The notes below the pieces were generated by a model. The model was not told the origin of the DNA. It did no database searches and worked only from the letters and a program-made list of their open reading frames with translations. A stretch of DNA of 21,096 nucleotides from contig CALBTT010000111.1 in the NCBI GenBank assembly GCA_937967645.1, positions 1-21,096 on the forward strand. The letters run 5' to 3'. Position 1 is the stretch's first letter. The number at the start of each line of letters is the position of its first letter. The translations under genes and the position numbers were made by a program. Below, in pieces: positions 14,778-21,096 of this stretch. This DNA comes from an uncultured Zoogloea sp. (GTDB lineage: Bacteria; Pseudomonadota; Gammaproteobacteria; Burkholderiales; Rhodocyclaceae).

Positions 14778-15545
14778 ATGGCCGGCATTCTTTATCTGAT
14801 CCCGGCCAGCCTGGGACTCGACACTGCCAGCAGCCTGACCACCCCGGCCGACGTGGCCGCCATGGCGCGCAGGCTCAACTACTTCGTCGTCGAGAACGCC
14901 AAGACGGCCCGCGCCGAGCTGAAACGCCTGGAACACCCCGGCCCGCTGCGCGACCTGGACATCCGGGAGCTGCCCGACAAGCCCGGCCAGGCCGACCTGG
15001 ACAAGCTGCTCGGCCCGCTCCTGGAAGGTGCCGACGCCGGCCTGATGTCGGAAGCCGGCTGCCCGGCCGTGGCCGACCCCGGCGCCCTGCTGGTCCGCCG
15101 CGCCCACGAGCGCGGCATCCGCGTCACTCCGCTGGTCGGCCCCTCATCGCTGCTGCTGGCGCTGATGGCCTCGGGACTCAACGGCCAGAGCTTCGCCTTT
15201 CATGGCTATCTGCCGGTGGACGAGGCCGGACGCGACCGGCGCATCCGCGAGCTGGAGACGGAATCCGCCCGCTTCGCCCGCACCCAGCTGTTCATCGAAA
15301 CCCCCTACCGCAACGACCGCCTCTTCGAAGCCCTGCGCCAGCAGTGCCAGCCGGGCACCCGCCTGTGCGTGGCCCGCGACCTGACCCAGGGCGAGGAATG
15401 GATCGCCAGCCGCAGCATCGCCGAGTGGCGCAAGGAGCAGGCACCTGACCTGGCCCGCCGCCCCACCGTCTTCCTGATCCTGGCGGAGCCGGAAACGCAG
15501 AGCACCAAACCCCACGCCACCAAGGCGCGTCAGACCACCAGATAG
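14778..15545 (+). CDS. SAM-dependent methyltransferase, tetrapyrrole-methylase (RsmI/YraL-like) family
   Basis: A 255-residue protein resembling the C-terminal two thirds of RsmI, the 16S rRNA 2'-O-methyltransferase. Shared segments include MSEAGCPAVADPGALLVR (about 94-111), a VTPLVGPSSLLLALMASGL stretch (cited in part) and RTQLFIETPYRN. The usual RsmI N-terminal VATPIGNLxDIT loop is replaced by LIPASLGLDTASSLT, and the protein is shorter, so it is probably a paralogue with another substrate, which I cannot name. It forms a two-gene operon with maf (2-nt gap). The last 16 nt overlap the end of the opposing Rieske gene. Confidence 0.85.
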   Translation: MAGILYLIPASLGLDTASSLTTPADVAAMARRLNYFVVENAKTARAELKRLEHPGPLRDLDIRELPDKPGQADLDKLLGPLLEGADAGLMSEAGCPAVADPGALLVRRAHERGIRVTPLVGPSSLLLALMASGLNGQSFAFHGYLPVDEAGRDRRIRELETESARFARTQLFIETPYRNDRLFEALRQQCQPGTRLCVARDLTQGEEWIASRSIAEWRKEQAPDLARRPTVFLILAEPETQSTKPHATKARQTTR

Positions 15546-15856
15546 ACGCCGCCGTCGCGCTCCTCCACCTCGACAGGCACCAGGGTCCGGCCCTTGCAAG
15601 GCCCGGCAAAGCAATAGCCGCTGCCCGGCTCGTAGAGGGCGCCGTGGGTGGCGCAGATGAGGTAGCGCCGCTCCGCATCAAAGAAACGGCCAGGCTGCCA
15701 GTCGAGCTCGACCGGCACATGGGCGCAACGGTTCAGATAGGCTCGCACACGCCCCCCGTGACGCACCACGAAGGCCGGCTCCTCGCCGGTCGGACGGCTC
15801 ACGGTGAAACGGACGCCATCACCCCCCTCGAGCAGGTCAGCCGACGCGCAGATCAC
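15530..15856 (-). CDS. Small Rieske [2Fe-2S] domain protein
   Basis: A 108-residue, single-domain Rieske protein. The cluster ligands are all present: C44-A-H46 (NRCAHVPVEL) and C68-A-T-H71 (LICATHGALYEP), a C-x-H...C-x2-H pattern with normal spacing. No membrane segment or signal is seen, so it is a soluble ferredoxin-like electron carrier of unknown partner. It starts with GTG at 15856, overlapping the phosphatase stop as GTGA. It is the last gene of the rluC-phosphatase-Rieske operon. Related betaproteobacteria keep this neighbour set (from memory). Its 3' end overlaps the methylase gene. Confidence 0.9.
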   Translation of the reverse strand: MICASADLLEGGDGVRFTVSRPTGEEPAFVVRHGGRVRAYLNRCAHVPVELDWQPGRFFDAERRYLICATHGALYEPGSGYCFAGPCKGRTLVPVEVEERDGGVYLVV

Positions 15857-16509
15857 GCATGCGCCCCCAGCCAGGCACGCAGCTGGGCCGGTGTATGCAC
15901 GCAGGCCAGCGGCGACTCGGCGAGCAGCTGCTCCACCGGATGCGCACCGAAGCTCACGGCAAGCCCCGCCACCCCGGCATTGCGGGCCATCTGCAGGTCG
16001 TGGGTGGTATCGCCAATCATCAAACAGCCCTCGCGCGCCACCCCCAGTTCATCCAGCAGCTCCTCCAGCATCGCCGGATGCGGCTTGGAGAAACACTCGT
16101 CGGCACAGCGGGTGGCATGAAAGAAGGGCCCCAATCCTGAATGCTCGAGCGCCCGATCCAGCCCCTTGCGGCTCTTGCCGGTCGCCACGGCCAGCAGGCG
16201 CCCCTCGGCGTGCAGGGATTCGATCAGTTCGTACGTCCCCTCAAACAGGTCGAGTTCATGGTCGGAGGCCAGGTAGTGATGACGGTAGCGCTCGACCATC
16301 TTCGGATAATCAGTCTCCGCCAGTTCGGGCACGGCATGCCGCAGCGCATCCCCCAACCCCAGACCGATCACGTGGCGGGCACGCGCATCCGGCGGCACCG
16401 GCAGCCCCAGGTCGGCGCTCGCGGCCTGGATCGCGCGCACGATGGCAGCAGCCGAGTCCAGCAGGGTGCCATCCCAATCAAAGACAATCAGCTCGAAACG
16501 TCTAGCCAT
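15853..16509 (-). CDS. HAD-superfamily hydrolase, phosphoglycolate-phosphatase (Gph)-like
   Basis: A 218-residue HAD phosphatase of subfamily IA. Motif I is D11-W-D13-G-T-L-L-D-S (nucleophile D11), motif II is VATGKSRKGL (about 109-118), the lysine is in FSKPHPAM, and motif III is IGDTTHDLQMARNA. The cap between motifs I and II is helical, as in Gph. The substrate cannot be told from sequence. I chose the ATG at 16509 because AGGAGAGGGA lies just upstream and the protein begins right before the first strand; the frame runs 25 codons further into rluC without similarity. It overlaps the rluC stop by 8 nt and the Rieske start by 4 nt. Confidence 0.92.
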   Translation of the reverse strand: MARRFELIVFDWDGTLLDSAAAIVRAIQAASADLGLPVPPDARARHVIGLGLGDALRHAVPELAETDYPKMVERYRHHYLASDHELDLFEGTYELIESLHAEGRLLAVATGKSRKGLDRALEHSGLGPFFHATRCADECFSKPHPAMLEELLDELGVAREGCLMIGDTTHDLQMARNAGVAGLAVSFGAHPVEQLLAESPLACVHTPAQLRAWLGAHA

Positions 16510-17455
16510 ATTCCCTCTCCTCAGCCTGCTCCACCGCCACGACATAGCCTTCCAGTTCGGCCGGCAGGGCCGCCGCAAGTTCAATCGACTGGTCGGTCAG
16601 CGGGTGACGGAAGGCCAGCTTCGCCGCGTGCAGAAACATCCGCTTCATCCCGGCCTTGTCGAGGCGCTTGTTAAGGGCGAAGTCCCCGTACTTGTCGTCA
16701 CCGTAGAGCGGGAAGCCCAGGTGACTCAGATGTACCCGGATCTGGTGGGTGCGCCCCGTCTTGAGCTCCACCTCCACCAGGCTGCACGACTGCCAGCGCT
16801 TCAGCAGGCGCACGATGCTGTGGGCCGGCTTGCCCTCGGGATTGACGCTGACGCGCCGCTCGCCATCCTCGGTCAGGTATTTATACAGCGGCAGCTTGAC
16901 GTGCTGCTGCAGGTTGAGCCAGCGTCCGGCCACCAGGGTCAGGTAGCGCTTGTGCACCCGCCCTTCGCGCATCATGTCGTGCAGCACGGTCAGGGCGCTG
17001 CGCTTCTTGGCCACGATGAGCAGGCCCGAGGTCTCCCGGTCGAGCCGGTGCACCAGCTCCAGAAACTTCGCCTCCGGCCGCTGCCGGCGCAGCTGCTCGA
17101 TGACCCCGAAGCTCACCCCGCTCCCCCCGTGCACCGCCAGACCGGCCGGCTTGTCGAGCACCAGCAGGGCCTCGTCTTCATAGACGATGTCGAAGGGCTT
17201 GCCGACCGGCACCGCCACCTCGGCCTTCTCGGCCAGGCGGATCGGCGGGATGCGCACCTCGTCCCCCTCCTGCAGCCGGTAGGTCTGATCGACCCGCTTG
17301 CTGTTAACGCGGACCTCGCCGCTGCGTAGAATGCGGTAGACGTGGCTCTTGGGCACACCCCTACAGACCCGCAGCAGGAAGTTGTCGATACGCTGCCCGG
17401 CGCTGCCCTCATCGACGGAAACACGGCTTACCGCGGGTGCTTTACTCAAGGCCAT
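16502..17455 (-). CDS. rluC: 23S rRNA pseudouridine synthase RluC
   Basis: Converts uridines 955, 2504 and 2580 (E. coli numbering) of 23S rRNA to pseudouridine. The 317-residue protein has an N-terminal S4 RNA-binding domain (about 15-75, GQRIDNFLLRVCRGVPKSHVY in part) and the RluA-type catalytic domain. The catalytic aspartate is D139 in HRLDRETSG. Later conserved segments are TGRTHQIRVH and HAAKLAFRHP. It is divergent from rne, exactly as rluC is in E. coli, which favours RluC over RluD. Start ATG at 17455; the AT-rich DNA just upstream (17456-17480) may hold its promoter, with a very short leader. Confidence 0.95.
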   Translation of the reverse strand: MALSKAPAVSRVSVDEGSAGQRIDNFLLRVCRGVPKSHVYRILRSGEVRVNSKRVDQTYRLQEGDEVRIPPIRLAEKAEVAVPVGKPFDIVYEDEALLVLDKPAGLAVHGGSGVSFGVIEQLRRQRPEAKFLELVHRLDRETSGLLIVAKKRSALTVLHDMMREGRVHKRYLTLVAGRWLNLQQHVKLPLYKYLTEDGERRVSVNPEGKPAHSIVRLLKRWQSCSLVEVELKTGRTHQIRVHLSHLGFPLYGDDKYGDFALNKRLDKAGMKRMFLHAAKLAFRHPLTDQSIELAAALPAELEGYVVAVEQAEEREYG

Positions 17456-17640
17456 CGTTTTGAAATATACTAATTAACGGTTTTTCGGTCCTGATGCGTC
17501 GTGCCCGCCAGATGCGTGTTGTGCAGAATTCAACACCGGCACTCGCCGCCCCAGAGCGACTCGATCCTGGCCTCGCCAGTCTCGTCCCCGCTCCCGAAGA
17601 ACCAAAAGGAAGGTCCATCGCCGGACAAAAAGAGGGCGAT

Positions 17641-17669
17641 GGTACTGTATTCGACAATAAACTTGTACC
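17641..17669. repeat. GGTAC-N19-GTACC inverted repeat
   Basis: Perfect 5-bp arms separated by 19 nt of AT-rich DNA, about 330-355 nt before rne. It could be an operator or lie at the rne promoter. No regulator family is recognised. Confidence 0.3.
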
Positions 17670-17877
17670 TATTGCGCGCCAGCGCGCACGCAGATTGACG
17701 GCCCTGAACACAGGGGCAGCCAGTGAGTCAAAGCAGCAAGCCCGAGGTCGCGAAAAGGCATGCGGCGGTTAGATACCCCGCTCCGGATCCGCGAGACCAG
17801 TCGTGTAGCAGCCTCACTGCCGCCCCGGCGTAGTACGCGGTTCAGGGTGACATGACGAAGCTCCGCCGCTCACCACC

Positions 17878-17923
17878 TAGTTTGATTTCCCCGATGAAGG
17901 ATAGTCGCGACAACGCCAAACTA
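17878..17923 (+). repeat. Stem-loop in the rne leader
   Basis: TAGTTTG (17878-17884) pairs with CAAACTA (17917-17923) around a 32-nt loop; pairing extends by AC/GT after one mismatch. It lies 75-120 nt before the rne start. A candidate RNase E sensor hairpin by analogy with the E. coli rne leader. Confidence 0.4.
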
Positions 17924-17966
17924 AGTCACCGCAATTAAGCGGCGGCGCGTTTCGTCCTGCCCCCGT

Positions 17967-17985
17967 CCTGCGCGCGCTGCGCGGG
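17967..17985 (+). repeat. Hairpin overlapping the rne ribosome-binding site
   Basis: CCTGCGC pairs with GCGCGGG (7 bp with one G-U, loop GCGCT). The last Gs belong to the GGGAGAAG stretch that is the only ribosome-binding candidate for rne, so folding would hide part of it. Confidence 0.45.
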
Positions 17986-17997
17986 AGAAGAAGACGA

Positions 17998-20900
17998 ATG
18001 AAGCGCATGCTCTTCAATGCAACGCAGGCCGAGGAACTCCGCGTTGCCATTGTCGACGGTCAGAAACTGATCGATCTCGACATTGAATCGGCCGCCAAGG
18101 AACAACGTAAGAGCAACATCTACAAAGCCGTCATCACGCGCATCGAGCCCAGTCTCGAAGCTGCTTTTGTCGACTATGGCGCGGAGCGCCACGGCTTCCT
18201 GCCGTTCAAGGAAATCTCCCGTGCCTACTTCCAGCCCGGCGTGGACGCCAGCCGTGCGTCCATCAAGGAAGCCCTGAAGGAAGGCCAGGAGCTCATCGTC
18301 CAGGTCGAGAAGGACGAACGTGGCAACAAGGGCGCCGCCCTCACCACCTTCGTATCCCTGGCCGGCCGCTATCTGGTGCTGATGCCCAACAACCCCCGTG
18401 GCGGTGGCGTATCCCGCCGCGTCGAGGGTGACGAGCGCGCCGAGCTGCGCGACGTGATGGACCAGCTCGAAGTGCCGGGCGGCATGAGCCTGATCGCCCG
18501 CACCGCCGCCATCGGCCGCAACGCCGAGGAACTGCAGTGGGACCTCAACTACCTACTGCAACTGTGGCGTGCCATCGACGGCGCCGCCCAGGCCCAGGAA
18601 GGCGCGTTCCTGATCTACCAGGAAGGCAGCCTGGTCATCCGCGCCATCCGTGACTACTTCCAGCCGGACATCGGCGAGATCCTGATCGACACCGACGACG
18701 TGTACGAACAGGCCCGCCAGTTCATGGCTCACGTGATGCCCCAGAACGTGAACCGGGTGAAGCGCTACCACGACGACGTGCCGCTCTTCTCCCGCTTCCA
18801 GATCGAGCACCAGATCGAATCGGCCTACTCCCGCCAGGTCAGCCTGCCCTCCGGCGGCGCCATCGTGATCGACCACACCGAGGCCCTGGTCTCCGTGGAC
18901 GTGAACTCCGGCCGCGCCACCCGTGGCGCCGACATCGAGGAAACCGCCTTCAAGACCAACTGCGAAGCCGCCGACGAAGTGGCCCGCCAGTTGCGCCTGC
19001 GCGACCTCGGTGGCCTGATCGTCATCGACTTCATCGACATGGAGTCCCAGAAGAACCAGCGCGAGGTCGAGAACCGCCTGCGCGATGCCCTGCGCTACGA
19101 TCGGGCTCGCGTCCAGACCGGCAAGATCAGCCGCTTCGGCCTGCTCGAGCTGTCCCGTCAGCGTCTGCGTCCGGCCCTCGCCGAGACCAGCTACATCCCC
19201 TGCCCGCGCTGCAACGGCACCGGCCACATCCGCAGCACCGAATCCTCGGCCCTGCACATCCTGCGCATCCTTGAAGAGGAGGCCATGAAGGACAACACCG
19301 GCGCCCTGCACTGTCAGGTTCCGGTCGATGTGGCGACCTTCCTGCTCAACGAGAAGCGCGACGACATCGCCAAGATCGAGATCCGCCACAAGGTCGGCCT
19401 GGTGCTGATCCCCAACCGGCACCTCGAGACCCCGCAGCACGAGATCGTCCGCCTGCGCCACGACCAGCTCAACCAGGAAGACTCCAGCGTCCCGAGCTAC
19501 CGCATGGCCACCAAGCCCGCGGATGAGAACTACACCCCGCCGTCGGCCAACACCGACAAGCCGGCCCGCCAGGAAGCAGCCGTCAAGGGCATCACCCCCG
19601 ACCAGCCGGCACCGGTGGTCGAGGCCAAGGCGGCCCCCGCGCCGGCCCCCGTGCCGGAAAGCCAACCCGGCCTGCTGGCCCGCATCTTTGCCTTCTTCCG
19701 TGGCGAGAAGCAGCCCGAGCCCGCTCCGGTGGTGGCCCAGCCCGAAGCGCCGCGCCGTGAATCCCGCCCCCGCAACGAGCGGGGCCGCCGTGAAGGCGGC
19801 CGTGACGGCCGTGGCCGCGGCTCGCGTGAAGAGCGCGGCGAACGCGGTGAGAACCGTGAGGCCCGCGACGCCAACCGCGACAACGCCCGCAACAACGGCG
19901 GCAACGCCGAAGCCCCCGCCGAGACCCGCGAGAAGCCCCAGCGCCAGCGCGGCGAACGCCAGGAGCGCGGCGACCGTGAAGCCCGCAACGGCGAACGCGC
20001 CGAGCGCAACGGTGGTGAACGTACCGAACGCGCTGAGCGCGGCGAGCGCAACCGCAACCGCAACAGCGCCGCTCAGAAAGCCGCCGAAGCCGAAGGCATC
20101 GTAGCCAACGCCGAGCAGGTGACTGCCGTCGCTGCCGCCGCAGCCGTGGCCACCCCCGACGCAGTCGCGGCAGGCAGTGCCGCTGAAGGCAAAGCCAGCG
20201 CCGAACGCAGCCGTCGCAGCCGTCGCGGCCGCCGTGGCGGTCGTCGCAACGAGGAGGCAGGCAGCGCCGAAGGCGCCGCCCAGGGCGAACTGGCCATCGG
20301 CGAACAGGCCGACATCCAGGCCGACGCGCCGGCGCAGGCGCCTGTCGCCGACACTGCCGTGGCTGTCGCAGCGGTGGCCGAGCAGGTCGAAGCCGTGGCC
20401 CAGCCGGTGAGCACCCCCGAGCCGGTCGTCGCCGTCGTGGCGGAAGCCGCGCCTGCCGCCGAGGTCACGCCCGTTGCCGCTGCGGTGGCCACGCCGGAGC
20501 CGGTTGCCAGCACGGAACCCGCCCCCGACCTGATCGAGAAGGCGATGGAGGTCATCAACCACGCGCCGACCGAAACGGTGACGCCGGCTGTCGCCACCCT
20601 GGAAGCCGCTCCCGCCGACGTGGCCCCGGCCCCGGAAGCGCCGGTCGAGACCGCACCTGCCGCGCAGGACGTAGTGGCAACCGCCACCGTCGTCGAAACG
20701 GCCGCTCCGGTCGAGGCGCCCGCCGCCGAGCCGGTGATCGAGGAGGCCGTCGCGCCGGTGGAGACCCACGTGGCCGAAGCCAGCGAAGCGGCTCCCGCCA
20801 GCGCCGAGCCCGCTCCCGCGGCTGCACCCGCCTCCGTTGCTCCGAGCGCCCCGATCGACCTGTCCGCCAGCCTTGAAGCCAGCGGCCTGGTGCTGATCGA

Positions 20901-21027
20901 GACCCGCCGCGCGACGCAGGACACCATCGTCGCCCAGGCACCAGCCCAGCCCCTGGGCCGCCGCCGCCGCAACGCGCCGGTGATTGCCGACGAGCCGCTG
21001 GTTCAGGTGGAAACCGACCAGAAGTAA
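17998..21027 (+). CDS. rne: Ribonuclease E
   Basis: Endoribonuclease that starts mRNA decay, processes rRNA and tRNA, and scaffolds the degradosome. The 1009-residue protein has the conserved catalytic half: MKRMLFNATQAEELRVAIVD start, S1 domain (about 37-120), RNase H-like and 5'-sensor regions, metal ligands D301 (SVDVNSG) and D344 (IVIDFID), and the Zn-link C402-P-R-C405. The C-terminal half is disordered. It holds an amphipathic GLLARIFAFFRG helix (558-569), an Arg/Glu/Asn-rich RNA-binding-like region (585-690), a second basic patch RRSRRGRRGGRR (739-750), a long Ala/Pro/Val/Glu-rich part (about 750-955), and a distinct C-terminal end (SLEASGLVLIETRR ... PLVQVETDQK). The length favours RNase E over RNase G. 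Confidence 0.97.
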   Translation: MKRMLFNATQAEELRVAIVDGQKLIDLDIESAAKEQRKSNIYKAVITRIEPSLEAAFVDYGAERHGFLPFKEISRAYFQPGVDASRASIKEALKEGQELIVQVEKDERGNKGAALTTFVSLAGRYLVLMPNNPRGGGVSRRVEGDERAELRDVMDQLEVPGGMSLIARTAAIGRNAEELQWDLNYLLQLWRAIDGAAQAQEGAFLIYQEGSLVIRAIRDYFQPDIGEILIDTDDVYEQARQFMAHVMPQNVNRVKRYHDDVPLFSRFQIEHQIESAYSRQVSLPSGGAIVIDHTEALVSVDVNSGRATRGADIEETAFKTNCEAADEVARQLRLRDLGGLIVIDFIDMESQKNQREVENRLRDALRYDRARVQTGKISRFGLLELSRQRLRPALAETSYIPCPRCNGTGHIRSTESSALHILRILEEEAMKDNTGALHCQVPVDVATFLLNEKRDDIAKIEIRHKVGLVLIPNRHLETPQHEIVRLRHDQLNQEDSSVPSYRMATKPADENYTPPSANTDKPARQEAAVKGITPDQPAPVVEAKAAPAPAPVPESQPGLLARIFAFFRGEKQPEPAPVVAQPEAPRRESRPRNERGRREGGRDGRGRGSREERGERGENREARDANRDNARNNGGNAEAPAETREKPQRQRGERQERGDREARNGERAERNGGERTERAERGERNRNRNSAAQKAAEAEGIVANAEQVTAVAAAAAVATPDAVAAGSAAEGKASAERSRRSRRGRRGGRRNEEAGSAEGAAQGELAIGEQADIQADAPAQAPVADTAVAVAAVAEQVEAVAQPVSTPEPVVAVVAEAAPAAEVTPVAAAVATPEPVASTEPAPDLIEKAMEVINHAPTETVTPAVATLEAAPADVAPAPEAPVETAPAAQDVVATATVVETAAPVEAPAAEPVIEEAVAPVETHVAEASEAAPASAEPAPAAAPASVAPSAPIDLSASLEASGLVLIETRRATQDTIVAQAPAQPLGRRRRNAPVIADEPLVQVETDQK

Positions 21028-21049
21028 GGCCGGCACGCAGCATCGGGAT

Positions 21050-21079
21050 AGGGGCGGCCAGCTTAGCTGACCGACCCCT
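21050..21079 (+). other. Imperfect hairpin after rne
   Basis: AGGGG-CGG-C-CAGC / GCTG-A-CCG-A-CCCCT pairs over about 12 bp with one mismatch and one bulge, loop TTA, 22 nt after the rne stop. No T run follows in the window, so a rho-independent terminator is not proven; it may protect the 3' end or end transcription with Rho. Confidence 0.5.
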
Positions 21080-21096
21080 CCCACACCACCCGGCGT

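Larger units (their letters stand above)
17456..17997. promoter_or_regulatory. Divergent rluC-rne intergenic region with probable long rne leader
   Basis: A 542-nt stretch without a credible gene. It starts AT-rich (17461-17486), where -10-like TATACT (plus, 17466-17471) and TATATT or TAGTAT (minus) occur without clear -35 elements. Further on are a GGTAC / GTACC inverted repeat (17641-17645, 17665-17669), a hairpin TGCGCG-CCAG-CGCGCA (17673-17688), a TAGTTTG / CAAACTA stem (17878-17923) and a hairpin over the rne ribosome-binding site (17967-17985). In E. coli the rne leader is about 360 nt and mediates autoregulation by RNase E; a similar role is inferred here. The promoter itself was not resolved. 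Confidence 0.6.

Noticed and set aside
17494..17772. 92-codon plus-strand frame in the rluC-rne gap
   Set aside because: No ribosome-binding site, no recognisable family, codon use unlike the neighbours; a regulatory leader is the simpler explanation.
17740..17840. Possible tRNA-like or structured RNA gene in the rne leader
   Set aside because: I could not form a cloverleaf or match any known RNA class by eye.
20040..20860. Repetitive DNA in the rne 3' half as a possible tandem-repeat or mobile element
   Set aside because: The repetition is codon-level and degenerate, in frame throughout, and explained by a low-complexity protein tail.
18553..21084. 843-codon minus-strand frame opposite rne
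   Set aside because: Very Gly/Ala/Val-rich mirror of the biased rne codons, with no recognisable domain; rne is certain.

Overview
The window is a dense stretch of housekeeping DNA from a GC-rich betaproteobacterium. Gene order and protein character point to the Rhodocyclales group (Azoarcus, Thauera, Azospira, Zoogloea relatives). This is inferred from gene order and protein similarity recalled from memory, not from a search. There are no tRNA or rRNA genes, mobile elements or CRISPR arrays, and nothing looks horizontally acquired.

Left part (1-5741, all on the minus strand): an envelope-stress operon rpoE-rseA-rseB-rseC-mucD, followed by a small glutaredoxin-like gene. A rho-independent terminator separates these from lepA, whose 3' end is cut off by the window edge. 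The genes overlap by 1-11 nt or lie 4 nt apart, so translation is probably coupled. A sigma-E-like promoter (GAACTA-N16-TCTAGA) lies upstream of rpoE, which fits autoregulation. nadB (L-aspartate oxidase) is divergent from rpoE, as in Pseudomonas, and its 3' end overlaps a convergent ygfX/cptA-like membrane protein gene.

Middle part (8055-14116, minus strand): a fatty-acid and phospholipid cluster transcribed yceD-rpmF-plsX-fabH-fabD-fabG-acpP-fabF. A near-consensus sigma-70 promoter precedes yceD. A strong terminator with a UUCG tetraloop sits between rpmF and plsX. acpP has a strong ribosome-binding site and a likely promoter of its own. maf (yceF type) and a tetrapyrrole-methylase-family gene run the other way, from a promoter that overlaps the yceD promoter.

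Right part (15530-21096): an operon of rluC, a Gph-like HAD phosphatase and a small Rieske protein on the minus strand, then rne (RNase E) on the plus strand behind a 542-nt divergent intergenic region with several inverted repeats. The layout rne / rluC / maf / yceD-rpmF-plsX-fab matches the E. coli rne-fab region, with beta-specific insertions.

I found no new multi-gene system. The points worth a second look are regulatory (overlapping divergent promoters, the terminator inside the lipid operon, the rne leader), unusual starts (TTG in fabF and the glutaredoxin-like gene; a possibly leaderless yceD), tail-to-tail overlaps, and two conserved but functionally vague genes (the short methylase and the Rieske protein).
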